Source: Caldifarciminota bacterium
GTDB taxonomy: Bacteria; Hydrothermota; Hydrothermia; LBFQ01; DSFT01
Length of the DNA stretch: 64,000 bases
Assembly (NCBI GenBank): GCA_025060695.1
Contig: JANXBH010000008.1
Location: forward strand, 1 to 64,000
Direction: 5' to 3'
The notes under the pieces are model-generated. The model did no database searches, was not told the origin of the DNA, and saw only the letters and a list, made by a program, of their open reading frames with translations. The position numbers and the translations under genes are program-made. Positions 44,383 to 54,700 of the stretch are shown here, in pieces. Each line of letters starts with the position of its first letter. Within the stretch, counting starts at the first letter, position 1.

Positions 44383-45010
44383 GGAAATTTTTAAGAGCTA
44401 AAATTTCATCTTCACTCATATATCTATATTCTGTAGGTTTTAAGTCTTGAGGAAGAGTTATTGGTTCAGTTTCTATTCTTTTTAATAATTTAATAGTAGG
44501 AATGACTTTTCTTAACTTGTTTGCACTTAGTTTAATAGTTGTAATAATTGCTTCATATCTTGATATCTGTGATATTTTTATATTTTCATGTTTTGGAATT
44601 GTCTCAAATGGGACTGATAAGTAAGCTAAATATCTATTTTTTATAGATTTTCTATGGTAGATTCTATGAATCTCTCCATCGTTTGTCATTATAATCAGTC
44701 CTTCATCAGGTTTTGGAAGATTTTCCAAAGGAATAAGATGTCTAATTTCCTTGGGAAAAAATACTTTATCTCTTGGTTTATAGTATATAATGAACTCTTT
44801 TTTCTTAGCTTTTCTTATTTCAAATCCTTTAAAAGTTATCCTATCATTTGAGTCAATTATATACCATGGCTCTTTTATAGTCTTTCCATTTACCTTAATA
44901 AGTCCATATTTAATAGCTCTAATAGCACTTCTTCTTGAAAAATATCCTGTTTCTTGTAAAAATTTAAATAGTTTATAATTCCCTTCCATGCTTGTAAATC
45001 TTTCCCTCAA
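44369..45010 (-). CDS. RsuA/RluB-family pseudouridine synthase homologue without catalytic Asp
   Basis: A 213-residue protein with an N-terminal S4 RNA-binding domain (L-F-K-F-L-Q-E-T-G-Y-F-S-R-R-S-A-I, V-N-G-K-T-I) followed by the RsuA-type fold. The motif G-R-L-D-x-D-T-E-G-L-L-L-L-T-N-D-G aligns without gaps to E-N-L-P-K-P-D-E-G-L-I-I-M-T-N-D-G (residues 96-112), so the catalytic Asp is Pro99. It should not isomerise uridine and may only bind rRNA. It overlaps phoU by 38 bp; an in-frame ATG at 44989 is an alternative start. Confidence 0.7.
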   Translation of the reverse strand: MRERFTSMEGNYKLFKFLQETGYFSRRSAIRAIKYGLIKVNGKTIKEPWYIIDSNDRITFKGFEIRKAKKKEFIIYYKPRDKVFFPKEIRHLIPLENLPKPDEGLIIMTNDGEIHRIYHRKSIKNRYLAYLSVPFETIPKHENIKISQISRYEAIITTIKLSANKLRKVIPTIKLLKRIETEPITLPQDLKPTEYRYMSEDEILALKNFLNIS

Positions 45011-45593
45011 CTAAAAATATTACATCTTCACATATATTGGTAGACAAGTCCGCTATTCTTTCTAAATTTTGAATTATACTTAAGTTTTTTAATGCTATGT
45101 ATGTATCTTTAGGATATTGCATGATGTGTTCTACTATTTGCCTTATTAAATTATCTCTTTGAATATCAATATTTTGGTCGCACTTCATGGTTTCCTTTGC
45201 TAATTTAGAGTTTCTATTTTTATAAGCATCTATAGAATTTTTATATGCATCCATTACTTTTTCAATTAGTGAAGTTAAATCCACAATAGTTTCTCCTCTT
45301 ACTAAGTGTAAATCTCTTGAGATATTTTCTATATGGTCTGCAATTCTCTCTAAGTCATTATTTACTTTTATTGCTGTAATAATTCTTCTTAAGTCTATTG
45401 CTTCAGGCTGATAGAGTGCCAAAATTTTTATAGCAAATAGCTCTATATCCATTTCTGTTCGATTTACTATGTCTTCAAGCTTTAAAACTTCTTCGTAATT
45501 ATTATAAATTAATATCATATTGTTTATAATATTTGCCATTTCAAAGACTTTGTTTTCTAATTCATTTATCTCATCAATAAGTGATTTTCTCAT
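44973..45593 (-). CDS. phoU: Phosphate-signalling regulator PhoU
   Basis: A 206-residue all-helical protein with two PhoU repeats, each with the D-L-R-R-I[16 protein letters not shown] type motif (D-L-R-R-I-I-T-A-I and D-L-E-R-I-A-D-H; later [12 protein letters not shown]). PhoU dampens phosphate-transporter activity and PhoR signalling in response to phosphate. It is joined to pstB by a 4-bp overlap, as usual. No phoB or phoR is nearby. Confidence 0.92.
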   Translation of the reverse strand: MRKSLIDEINELENKVFEMANIINNMILIYNNYEEVLKLEDIVNRTEMDIELFAIKILALYQPEAIDLRRIITAIKVNNDLERIADHIENISRDLHLVRGETIVDLTSLIEKVMDAYKNSIDAYKNRNSKLAKETMKCDQNIDIQRDNLIRQIVEHIMQYPKDTYIALKNLSIIQNLERIADLSTNICEDVIFLVEGKIYKHGREL

Positions 45594-46348
45594 CCAAACC
45601 TCCCTGTAATATAATCTTCTGTTAGTTTTTGCTTAGGTCTTGTAAAAATGTCATCAGTTTTTCCAAATTCAATAATTTCACCTAAATACATAAATGCGGT
45701 ATAGTCTGAAACTCTTGCAGCTTGTTGCATATTATGCGTAACTATTACTATTGTTATTCTATTTCCGAGCTCCCTTATTAGTTCTTCTATTTTTGCAGTT
45801 GATATTGGATCTAACGCGCTTGTAGGTTCATCAAATAGTAAAACTTCTGGTTCCATGGCTATTGCTCTTGCGATGCATAGTCTTTGCTGTTGTCCACCAG
45901 ATAAAGAAAGTGCATTTTTATGTAGTCTATCTTTTACTTCGTCAAATAGAAAAGCATCTTTTAAAGCTTTCTCTACTCTTTCCTTTAAATCTAATTTATT
46001 TTTTATTCCCTTAATTTTTAGCCCAAATGCAATATTTTCAAAAATTGACATGTTAAATGGTGTAGGTTTTTGAAATACCATTCCAATTCTTTGTCTAATT
46101 AACATTAAGTTTGTCCCATTTTTTAAAATATTTTCATTATCAAAAATTATCTCTCCTTCATATCTATTATTAGGATATAAATCGTGCATTCTATTTAGAC
46201 ATCTTAAAAGTGTTGTTTTTCCGCACCCTGAAGGACCAATTAATGCGGTAATCTTTTTTTCATAAATATCTAAGTTTATGTTCTTTAAAACTTTTATATC
46301 TCCATAGTAAAAATTTAAATTTTTTATTTTTATCTTTATACCTTCCAT
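45590..46348 (-). CDS. pstB: Phosphate ABC transporter ATP-binding protein
   Basis: A 252-residue ABC ATPase with the PstB features: L-N-F-Y-Y-G start, Walker [13 protein letters not shown], the C-L-N-R-M-H-D-L loop specific to PstB, signature L-S-G-G-Q-Q-Q-R, Walker [13 protein letters not shown] and T-H-N-M-Q-Q-A. It powers high-affinity phosphate uptake with PstSCA, none of which lie in this window. First gene of the unit with phoU and the RsuA-like gene. Confidence 0.93.
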   Translation of the reverse strand: MEGIKIKIKNLNFYYGDIKVLKNINLDIYEKKITALIGPSGCGKTTLLRCLNRMHDLYPNNRYEGEIIFDNENILKNGTNLMLIRQRIGMVFQKPTPFNMSIFENIAFGLKIKGIKNKLDLKERVEKALKDAFLFDEVKDRLHKNALSLSGGQQQRLCIARAIAMEPEVLLFDEPTSALDPISTAKIEELIRELGNRITIVIVTHNMQQAARVSDYTAFMYLGEIIEFGKTDDIFTRPKQKLTEDYITGRFG

Positions 46349-46356
46349 TTTCTGAA

Positions 46357-46362
46357 ATTTTA
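46357..46362 (-). promoter_or_regulatory. Predicted leaderless -10 element for pstB
   Basis: Minus-strand CCTTAAAATTTCAG places TAAAAT 8 nt before the ATG at 46348; it is divergent to the tyrosine phenol-lyase promoter. No Pho-box repeats were seen. Confidence 0.58.
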
Positions 46363-46379
46363 AGGTTTATTCAAAACTT

Positions 46380-46385
46380 TAAAAT
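46380..46385 (+). promoter_or_regulatory. Predicted leaderless -10 element for the tyrosine phenol-lyase operon
   Basis: CTTTAAAATTTTCGTATG places TAAAAT exactly 6 nt before the ATG at 46392. Confidence 0.62.
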
Positions 46386-46391
46386 TTTCGT

Positions 46392-48887
46392 ATGGTTTCA
46401 GAAAGTTATAAAGCAAAAATTATTCAATTTATCAAGAAAATGGACTATGAAGAAAGGCTAAATTTAGCAAAAGCTTACAAATACAACATTCATAAAATAT
46501 CATCTGAATATTTTATAATAGATTTCCATGCTCATATAAATGCACTAAGTGAAGAGCAGTATAGTGCACTTTTTGTGGGTGATGAAGCATATGCAGGCAG
46601 TGAAAATTTCCTAAATATACAAAAGAGAGTAAAGGATATATTTAAAAGAGAATTTTTAATACCAGTGCATAATTTAAGAGGTGCGGAGCATTTAATATTT
46701 AAAGTATTTGAAGGAGACTTTTTATCAAATAAACCAACCGACTCATTTCTTGTGCTTTCAAAATACTTCAAAAGAAAGATCTCAGAAAACAACGCAAATG
46801 TAGGATACTTTACCATAGAAAGCAACTTTGAAAAATTCTTAGATATTAAAAAGAACTTAAAAAAAGTTTCAATATTAAATGCAAGTAATATATTTTCTCA
46901 AATAGTATTTTGGAAAATTGAGAATAAATTAAGTGGAAGTTTAAAGGAATTAGTTTACGAATTTACCAAGGATTTTGATATACTATTAATTAGTGCGGAG
47001 CAGGACTTAATGGGTCATGTAGGTGCAATTATTTTATTAAATAACAAGGAGTATTATAATAAGTTTTGTGAATGGCTTGTTTCATTCGAAGGACTTCATA
47101 CATATGGTGGTCTTTCAGGTAGAGACATGGAACTTATAGCAGTTAGTTTGGACCAAGCATTAAATGAGGAATATTGGAGATATAGATATTACGAGCTAAA
47201 GGATTTATTTGATAAACTAATGGACATTGGGTATGAAGTGTTTGATTTAACAGGAGATGGATTTTATATTAAACTTGAAAATGCAATAGGATTTAATCTT
47301 GTGCTATTTCTCTCATCTCAAAGCAGAATAAGGGCATATGATAATATTGCATATGTAAGAGTTCCAAAAAGGGTTTATTTTAGAGAACATTTTGAATATT
47401 TTTTAGATGCAATGAAATATATGAAAAGGCAGGAATTACCAAGGCTTTCAAAACTTTCAGATACTATATTTTATGAAGTAGAGGTAATGGACTATGAACT
47501 GACTGAGCCTTTAAGAAGATATGAAGAAATAAAATTTAGTGGATTTAACTATAAGATGAAAGGTATTGAAATTATATCAAATAAGTCTAAAGAGTATAGA
47601 ATGGACGCTATAGAAGAAGCTGGATATAATACATTTTTACTTAAAAGCGAGGATGTATATATTGATTTACTAACTGATTCGGGAACTTCATCTCAAAGTG
47701 ATGAGCAGTTTTTTGAAGGTTTAAAATACGATGGAAGAGATGCATATAAGATATTAAAAGAGAAAGTTTATGAAATTTTTGGTTTTGACTATTTTGTACC
47801 TACACATCAAGGAAGACAAGCTGAACACTTCTTATCTCAGCATCTAATAAAAAAGGGTCAATATGTATTAAATAATATGTATTTTACAACCACAAGGTTT
47901 CATCAGGAATATGCAGGTGGTATATTTGTGGACTTAATAATTCCATATGCGAATATTCCAGAACATCCCTATCCATTTAAAGGAGATTTTGATATTGAAG
48001 CGGTAGAAAACTTTATAAAGGAAAAAGGTCCTGAAAACGTTGCATATATTTGTATTGAAACTAATGTAAATATGGCGGGTGGTCAACCAGTTTCTATGAG
48101 AAATATAAAACAACTAAGAGAAATAGCTGATGAATATAAAATACCTGTGGTTTTTGATGCAACAAGAATTGCAGAAAATGCATATTTTATAAAGCAAAGG
48201 GAAGAAGGATATAAAGACAAAACTATAAAGGAAATTATTAGGGAAATTTTGAGTTATGGAGATTTTGCTACTATTTCTGCAAAAAAAGACCCATTAACTA
48301 ATATAAGTGGTTTGTTATTAATTAGAAATGAGGAATTATATAGAAAAATATACGAATTTGCAAGTGCTTTTGATGGTAGTCCATATAATGGTGGTCTTGC
48401 AGACAGAGACCTTATAATGCTATCTATTGGATTAGAGGAGATGACTAACTACGAATATTTAAAAACTAGAATAAGTCAAGTTGAATATCTTGGGAAAAAA
48501 CTATTAGAAAATAACATTCCAATTGTAGAGCCGATTGGAGGACATGCGGTATATATTGATGCTAAGAGATTTTTAGAACATTTAGAACAAGATGACCTTC
48601 CTGCACAAGCATTGGCAGGTGAGATATTTATAGAGGGTGGTGTAAGAACTATGGAGAGAGGGACAGTTTCCGCAGGAAGAGATCCGATAACTAAAGAAAA
48701 CAGAAAACCAAAATTGGAACTTGTAAGAATTACTATTCCAAGAAGGGTTTATTCAAATAGTCATATGGACCATGTAGTTGAAACTATAGTAAATGTATAT
48801 AAAAGAAGAGAGAGCATTAGAGGACTTGAGTTTGTATACGAGCCTCCATTTTTAAGATTTTTTACTGCAAGATTTAAAGTTAAATGA
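46392..48887 (+). CDS. tpl: Tandem-fused tyrosine phenol-lyase with complementary half-active sites
   Basis: An 831-residue protein made of two beta-eliminating-lyase copies. The C-terminal copy (about 396-831) is a PLP enzyme of the tyrosine phenol-lyase type: T-H-Q-G-R (471-475), F-T-T-T-R (498-502), D-A-T-R (Asp589), S-A-K-K-D with the PLP Lys632, M-E-R (754-756) and R-F-F-T-A-R-F at the end. T-T-T and M-E-R match tyrosine phenol-lyase rather than tryptophanase. The N-terminal copy (about 1-395) has S-A-E-Q-D (201-205) in place of S-A-K-K-D but keeps G-D-E-A-Y-A-G-S-E-N-F (63-73) and T-Y-G-G-L-S-G-R-D (237-245). The C-terminal copy lacks the first loop and has P-Y-N-G-G for the second. Expected reaction: tyrosine to phenol, pyruvate and ammonia. 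Followed by an overlapping CtaB-fusion gene. Confidence 0.85.
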   Translation: MVSESYKAKIIQFIKKMDYEERLNLAKAYKYNIHKISSEYFIIDFHAHINALSEEQYSALFVGDEAYAGSENFLNIQKRVKDIFKREFLIPVHNLRGAEHLIFKVFEGDFLSNKPTDSFLVLSKYFKRKISENNANVGYFTIESNFEKFLDIKKNLKKVSILNASNIFSQIVFWKIENKLSGSLKELVYEFTKDFDILLISAEQDLMGHVGAIILLNNKEYYNKFCEWLVSFEGLHTYGGLSGRDMELIAVSLDQALNEEYWRYRYYELKDLFDKLMDIGYEVFDLTGDGFYIKLENAIGFNLVLFLSSQSRIRAYDNIAYVRVPKRVYFREHFEYFLDAMKYMKRQELPRLSKLSDTIFYEVEVMDYELTEPLRRYEEIKFSGFNYKMKGIEIISNKSKEYRMDAIEEAGYNTFLLKSEDVYIDLLTDSGTSSQSDEQFFEGLKYDGRDAYKILKEKVYEIFGFDYFVPTHQGRQAEHFLSQHLIKKGQYVLNNMYFTTTRFHQEYAGGIFVDLIIPYANIPEHPYPFKGDFDIEAVENFIKEKGPENVAYICIETNVNMAGGQPVSMRNIKQLREIADEYKIPVVFDATRIAENAYFIKQREEGYKDKTIKEIIREILSYGDFATISAKKDPLTNISGLLLIRNEELYRKIYEFASAFDGSPYNGGLADRDLIMLSIGLEEMTNYEYLKTRISQVEYLGKKLLENNIPIVEPIGGHAVYIDAKRFLEHLEQDDLPAQALAGEIFIEGGVRTMERGTVSAGRDPITKENRKPKLELVRITIPRRVYSNSHMDHVVETIVNVYKRRESIRGLEFVYEPPFLRFFTARFKVK

Positions 48888-50719
48888 TAAAGGACTATAT
48901 TAATATAATTAAGCCTAGTATAAGTTTATGGGTAAGTATTACCGCATTTAGTGGTTCTCTTATTGCGCAAGATAGCTTAGATATAGCAAAGTCGTTATTA
49001 ATTAGTCTTTTTGTTTTTCTATCCGCAGGAGGTGCATCTGTATTAAATAATTATTTTGATAGAGAATTAGATAAATCTATGGAAAGAACCAAAAATAGAC
49101 CCATTCCAAGTGGTAGGGTAAGTCCAAAATTTGCAGTAGTATATGGTATTTTACTATCTCTTATTGGTCTTTTTGGAATATATTATTTTAGTATAAAAGC
49201 GTTTATCTTAGACCTAATTGCAATTATTTCTTATTCTTTTCTTTATACTTTCTTAAAGAGAAGGCATAGTATTTCTCTAATTGTTGGTTCAATTCCAGGG
49301 GCTCTACCTCCTTCTATCGGTTATGTTGCAATTAGAAATGAATTTGACATTACGGCATTCATTTTATTTTCAATTCTATTTCTATGGCAACCTGCGCATT
49401 TTATTTATCTTTCAATCTTCTTAAAAAAGGACTATAGTAGTGTAAATATTCCAGTAATTTCAGTAGTTTATGGTGAAAAATATGCAAAATTTTTAAGTTT
49501 CATATATTCTATAAGTCTAATTCCTATAACAATTATTCTTTTTTTTGTAGGCAGATTTAGTAATGCGTTCTTTATTTTTATTTTATTCATAAATTTTTTG
49601 TGGCTTTTTGCTAATTCACTATATTATAAGAACTTATTAAGAGAAAAAGCTATGTTTTTACTTTCTAACTTCTATGTTTTACTTATATTTTTAACCATGG
49701 CTTTAGATAGGGTGATAGTAAGAGATGCTCCTCAAAAGGTTAGAGATAGGATAGTAGAACCAAATGTAAAGGTTGAAATTTTTGCACAAAATCTTGAAAT
49801 TCCGTGGGAATTAGCGTTCTTTAATAGAAATAAAGCGATAGTTTCTGAAAGAGTAGGTAGAATAAGACTTATAAAAGATGGTAAGTTAGTAGATAAACCT
49901 TACTATTCTTTTAATGATGTTAAGCACGTAGGTGAAGGTGGTCTTCTTGGTATCGCAATAAGAGATAGTTTCATATATGCATACTATACCTATGAAGATA
50001 GAGGTAAAATTTTCAATAAAGTTGTAAGATTGAAGGATAGGGGAGATAGTGCTATTTTTGACAAAGTTATATTAGATAAAATCCCCGGTGCTATGTATCA
50101 CAATGGAGGTAGGATTAAATTTGGTCCTGATGGATATTTATATATTACTACTGGAGATATATTCCAAGGAAATTTGGCACAAGATTTAAACTCACTTGCA
50201 GGTAAAATATTAAGAGTAGATATGGATGGCAAAATTCCAAAAGACAATCCCTTTAAGAACTCTCCTATATATTCTTATGGACATAGAAATCCACAAGGTT
50301 TAGCTTGGCATTCTAAAACTAAAACTCTGTATTCTTCTGAACATGGGCCGAGTGGTGAATTTGGATTAACTGGATACGATAGAGTTAATAAAATTATAAA
50401 AGGATATAATTATGGATGGCCAAAAATTGTTGGTGCAGTAGATAATACAATAATTGTATGGAAAGAAACTACTCCTCCTTCAGGAATGGATTTTTTAGGT
50501 GATAGTTTATTTATTGCAACGTTAGCAAGTAAGTGCTTAATTATGGTAGAGATTAAAAACAATTTAGTAAAGAATATCGAAAGATGGTTTTGTAATAAAT
50601 ATGGTAGGATAAGAAGTGTGGTAGTTTTTGAAGGTTATATATATTTTTTAACAAGCAATAGAGATGGAAGAGGAATACCATATGAAAATGACGACAAGAT
50701 ATATAGATTTAAACTATGA
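48884..50719 (+). CDS. Haem O synthase (CtaB) fused to a PQQ-type aldose dehydrogenase domain
   Basis: A 611-residue fusion. Residues 1-280 are a UbiA-family prenyltransferase of the CtaB/CyoE type: N-N-Y-F-D-R-E-L-D (first metal site), N-R-P-I-P-S-G-R, Y-T-F-L-K-R-R-H-S, G-A-L-P-P-S-I-G-Y and L-W-Q-P-A-H-F with K-K-D-Y-x-x-x-x-I-P. Residues 290-611 are a soluble-glucose-dehydrogenase-like six-bladed propeller: I-P-W-E-L-A-F, S-E-R-V-G-R-I-R, E-G-G-L-L-G-I-A, H-N-G-G-R-I-K-F-G-P-D-G and G-H-R-N-P-Q-G-L-A-W-H. With nine helices, the CtaB C-terminus would face the periplasm, where such dehydrogenases act. There is one continuous frame with no internal ribosome site; 4-bp overlaps join it to both neighbours. 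Confidence 0.75.
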   Translation: MIKDYINIIKPSISLWVSITAFSGSLIAQDSLDIAKSLLISLFVFLSAGGASVLNNYFDRELDKSMERTKNRPIPSGRVSPKFAVVYGILLSLIGLFGIYYFSIKAFILDLIAIISYSFLYTFLKRRHSISLIVGSIPGALPPSIGYVAIRNEFDITAFILFSILFLWQPAHFIYLSIFLKKDYSSVNIPVISVVYGEKYAKFLSFIYSISLIPITIILFFVGRFSNAFFIFILFINFLWLFANSLYYKNLLREKAMFLLSNFYVLLIFLTMALDRVIVRDAPQKVRDRIVEPNVKVEIFAQNLEIPWELAFFNRNKAIVSERVGRIRLIKDGKLVDKPYYSFNDVKHVGEGGLLGIAIRDSFIYAYYTYEDRGKIFNKVVRLKDRGDSAIFDKVILDKIPGAMYHNGGRIKFGPDGYLYITTGDIFQGNLAQDLNSLAGKILRVDMDGKIPKDNPFKNSPIYSYGHRNPQGLAWHSKTKTLYSSEHGPSGEFGLTGYDRVNKIIKGYNYGWPKIVGAVDNTIIVWKETTPPSGMDFLGDSLFIATLASKCLIMVEIKNNLVKNIERWFCNKYGRIRSVVVFEGYIYFLTSNRDGRGIPYENDDKIYRFKL

Positions 50720-51792
50720 AAATATTAATGGTATGCGATTTTTTCCCTAATAGATATAAACCTTATGAAGGAGTATTTTTTAAAAACCATGCAAAAGTAT
50801 TAAAAAAACTTGGAAAATTGAAAGTTCAAACTTTAATAAGAGTTAATAATCTAAGATTTGGCTATGAAAGATGGAATATTGAAGATATTGAAGTTGAGGC
50901 AATTGTATTCTTTTATAAACCAAAATTTGGTATTTTATTTTTCCCACTTTCAATTGTTTTCCATTTTTTTCTTATTTTTAAAAATTTAATAACATTTAAG
51001 CCAGATAGAATTATCTTGCAAATGTCTTTACCACATGGTTTATCCTTAATTCCACTTAGTATTTTCAAAAAATATATTGTTTTGGAGCATTCAAGGAGGG
51101 TTTTGTTTGGAGTAAATAAATTCCTTTCAAAATTGGTTTATAGATTTTCATCGGGAGTGTTTGTTGTAAGCTCATTTCAAAAGGAAGAATTAGAAAATAA
51201 ATTAAAAGTTAAAGTAAATGGTATTATTCCGAATCCTATATTTACAAGAAAAATGGAAGAAAATAAAAATATAAAGAATAAAGTAATATTTGTTGGCACT
51301 ATTACAGATGGAAAAAATCCTATATTAGTATTAGAAGTTGCAAAATTATTGTCTGAAATTAATTTTGTAATAGTTGGAAGGCACTTTAATGATAGTTATT
51401 ATAAAAAATTTTATGAGATATCAAAAACATTAAAAAATGTTTCTTACTTAGGACCATTGGATAATGAAAATACTATAAATGAAATAATAGACAGCGACTT
51501 TTTAATATCAACCAGTAGTTATGAAACTTTTGGATATGCGATAGCTGAAGCACTTAGTCTTGGAAAGCCTGTTATTTGGACTGATAGTGGAGGTCCAAGA
51601 GATTTTCTAAATGAAAGGAATTCAATATTGGTAAAAGAAAGAACTCCACATGCACTAAAGGAAGCCATTTTGGAGGCTTATGAGAAATTAAAGATAGGTT
51701 TTTTTAATAGCAAGGAGATTAGTGATAGTATTTTAAGTTATTGTAGTGAAGATAAAGTTCTTGAATTTTATAAAAAAGCCTTAGAATCTTAA
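50716..51792 (+). CDS. GT4-family glycosyltransferase
   Basis: A 358-residue GT-B protein. The start M-K-I-L-M-V-C-D-F-F-P-N-R-Y-x-P-Y-E-G-V-F resembles enzymes acting on lipid-linked glycans. The second half has V-G-T-I-T-D-G-K-N-P, then S-S-Y-E-T-F-G-Y-A-I-A-E-A-L-S, the E-x7-E donor-binding motif, and D-S-G-G-P-R. A hydrophobic segment near residues 75-95 may attach it to the membrane. Last gene of the tpl operon; the 3' end overlaps tamB by 12 bp. Sugar unknown. Confidence 0.82.
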   Translation: MKILMVCDFFPNRYKPYEGVFFKNHAKVLKKLGKLKVQTLIRVNNLRFGYERWNIEDIEVEAIVFFYKPKFGILFFPLSIVFHFFLIFKNLITFKPDRIILQMSLPHGLSLIPLSIFKKYIVLEHSRRVLFGVNKFLSKLVYRFSSGVFVVSSFQKEELENKLKVKVNGIIPNPIFTRKMEENKNIKNKVIFVGTITDGKNPILVLEVAKLLSEINFVIVGRHFNDSYYKKFYEISKTLKNVSYLGPLDNENTINEIIDSDFLISTSSYETFGYAIAEALSLGKPVIWTDSGGPRDFLNERNSILVKERTPHALKEAILEAYEKLKIGFFNSKEISDSILSYCSEDKVLEFYKKALES

Positions 51793-54700
51793 CCTATAAC
51801 CTATTCCTACGGTATAGCTGTTATTATCCCTTTTTCCAAATAGAGACAAATTTCTTCTTATAAAGTATTGAACTTTTAAGTCTGAATTTGCAGGGTTTTG
51901 AATGTCAGTAGAAAGCTTTAAATAGATATTCTCTGTAATATAGCTACCAAGAGTTAATAGTGCACCATTTCCTATAGTTCCAAAAGTTAATTCATCTATT
52001 CTGAACCTTTTTCTTATGTTTCTTGTAAATATCTGCTGTGCTAAGTTAATACCTCTTTCACTAATACTACCGCTTAAAACCATATTTAATAATTCCAATT
52101 GACTCTTTCCTTTAACCGAACTTAGCTCAAAAATAGGATTTTCAAGTGTTCCTGTAACTTGGGCTATTATTGTATCATCGTATAAAGTTGCTTCTCCCTT
52201 TATATTAAAGTTGATATTGTTTCTTATGACATTTATCTTTCCATCAGTAATATTGAAATCAGAATTTAAACTATATAGATAAAACTTTCCTTTAATAATT
52301 TCAAAAGAACCTTCGAAATATTGGTCAAAATCTGAGTTTTTTTGTAATATTAAGTTAGCTGACAGTTCTGCATCTACAAGTTCATTGCTAAAAAATATTC
52401 TCCTATCTGCCCTTATGTTAATATAATATCTTATTGGATTTGGTGAAGGTGTTGAATTCCTTGCTTTATAGCCAATAGGATAACTAATATATCCTTCATC
52501 AATATTTATATTTCCCTCTACATATATATTAGGAATTTTTCCTAAAATTCTTATCATTCCACTTGCGTAAAACTCCGTATAGTCATCAAGTGATAGATAG
52601 ATTTTAGTAAAATCTATGGATAAATCTACATTTATATCCTTAAACCTATTTGAAATGAGAATATACCCATTTACAATAGCTCTACCTATTCTAAAACCTT
52701 CTAATGTAAAATTATCTATCCTTATGGTATTTTTATAAAAGCTAATTTTCCCTTCCGATTTTCTAAACTCTATCTCAATAGGCACAAATGCTACATCTTT
52801 TGAATAAACTATTGCACCTCCTGAAAGCGTTGGCGAAGCTACAGATCCTGATATATTTACATTACCTTGAATATATCCATCTTCAACTACAAAGTTTGGA
52901 AATAATATTGGTTCAATAATATCTAATGGAAATGCGGTAAATTTTAAATTACCATTTACTATTCCTTCTTCAAGTGTTATGGAAAATGGTTTTAATTTTA
53001 TCAGTGATGATAAAACTATATGTCCCTCAAAAATACCATTTTTTGATACTAAATTTATATTGTCCACGTTAATGTTCCTATCATAGTAATATATAGTTGA
53101 GTTCAATTTTTCTAAGAAGAATTGTTTCATTTTTACATTATTTAGGTCTAAATATAAATAAGCCTTTGGGTCATCTATTTTATTTGTGATTCTCAGAACA
53201 ATATCTCCACCGAAACTAATACTATCTATTTTAAAAATACTTAAAATCTTAGAAAAGTCGTAGTTAGAGCTAAGAAGATAAAAGTCTATATTGTTTGAAT
53301 CAAGTGTTGCCTCAAGTATAATATTATCATTTTTTAGCTTCAAGTAGTAGTAGTTTTTATAGTTTTCTAAAATAACATTATCCGATTTAAAAATTGTATC
53401 GGTATTTAAAAATGTAAGTGAAAAATTTGACTTTATTGTGTCTTTTAAAATTAGGTCTCCGTTGGAAATGATATTTCCATAATCTAAAAATGCGAGGACA
53501 GAAAATATTGCCTTATTTTTAATCTGCTCGTAATCTACTTTTGCACTATCTAAAATTAGACTATCATTTACTTTTCCATTTAAAAGATTTAAACTAAACT
53601 TTAGTAAACTATCTCTGAAATAAACACTATAATTACCACTATCTAACTTATAGTTTTCGTATTTTAAGCTATACAAATTACCTATCCCTAAAATTTCTAA
53701 ACTTTTCTTTTTTAAATTTATCTCTCCATAAAAGCTCGCACTGCCACTAATAAAATTGTTTAGCTTTTCAATTGCTATATAATCAACAGATAAGTTTATT
53801 TTCCCTTCTTGTCTCTCTATATTGTATTTCCCATTTAGTTTAATTTTTGCATCATTGTTATTAAGAGAAACACCTAATATATCAAAATTCTTTAGTTCTT
53901 TAGAGTAAATACTGCCATTTATATTGCTAAATCTCAATGTATCGTAAATAAGTTCAACTGAATCAAAATTTGCATATAGATTCCCGCTAAAATATCCACT
54001 TAAGTAAAAATTTCCACTAATTTTTGACTTTTCAAACTTTAAGTTTTTTACCTTAGTTTTTAAGTTATAACTTGTATCAATAACCATACCATAAACTGAA
54101 ATATCCCCATCCAATAATCTAAAGCTTGCATAATTTATAAGTAATGTATCACTTTTTATTCTTATTTCTGTTATTAGATGCTTAATACTATTTGTATTGA
54201 ATGCTAAACTTTCGCAATTAGCGAATATTTTTAAACTCTCAATTTCAATCCTTGCACTAAAATTTTTCAATCCTATAGTTTTAAATCTTGCGTAGCTTGA
54301 ATTAAGTGTTAAGTATCTCTCCTCTGGAAAAATACTTAAACCTAAGTTTTTTGAAAATATACTATCAGAATATATTGAAGAGGAAATTAAAATACTATCT
54401 GAAAATACTTTGATTTTTGAAAATATGCTATCTATTTTTTGGCGAATAGTTTGGTTTTCACTTGCATTTACTATCTTGGTTTCAATTTTTATATATTCTC
54501 CATATGAAATAACATTTGCAAAAACTTCATTAGATACCACATTTACATTACCTACCTTGATATTCACATTATAGAAATTTATATTTCTTATTGAAAATGT
54601 TTGGAATTTTTTTGATTTAGGTGTATTAACTTCAGTTCTCCTAATACTATTGTTAAAGCTATCTACATTAAAGTAAATATTATATCCCAAAATCCTATAT

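Noticed and set aside
46392-47560. The N-terminal half of the tyrosine phenol-lyase as a separate gene or assembly duplication
   Set aside because: The two halves are strongly diverged in sequence and joined in one frame with no start signal between them, so a recent assembly duplication is excluded.
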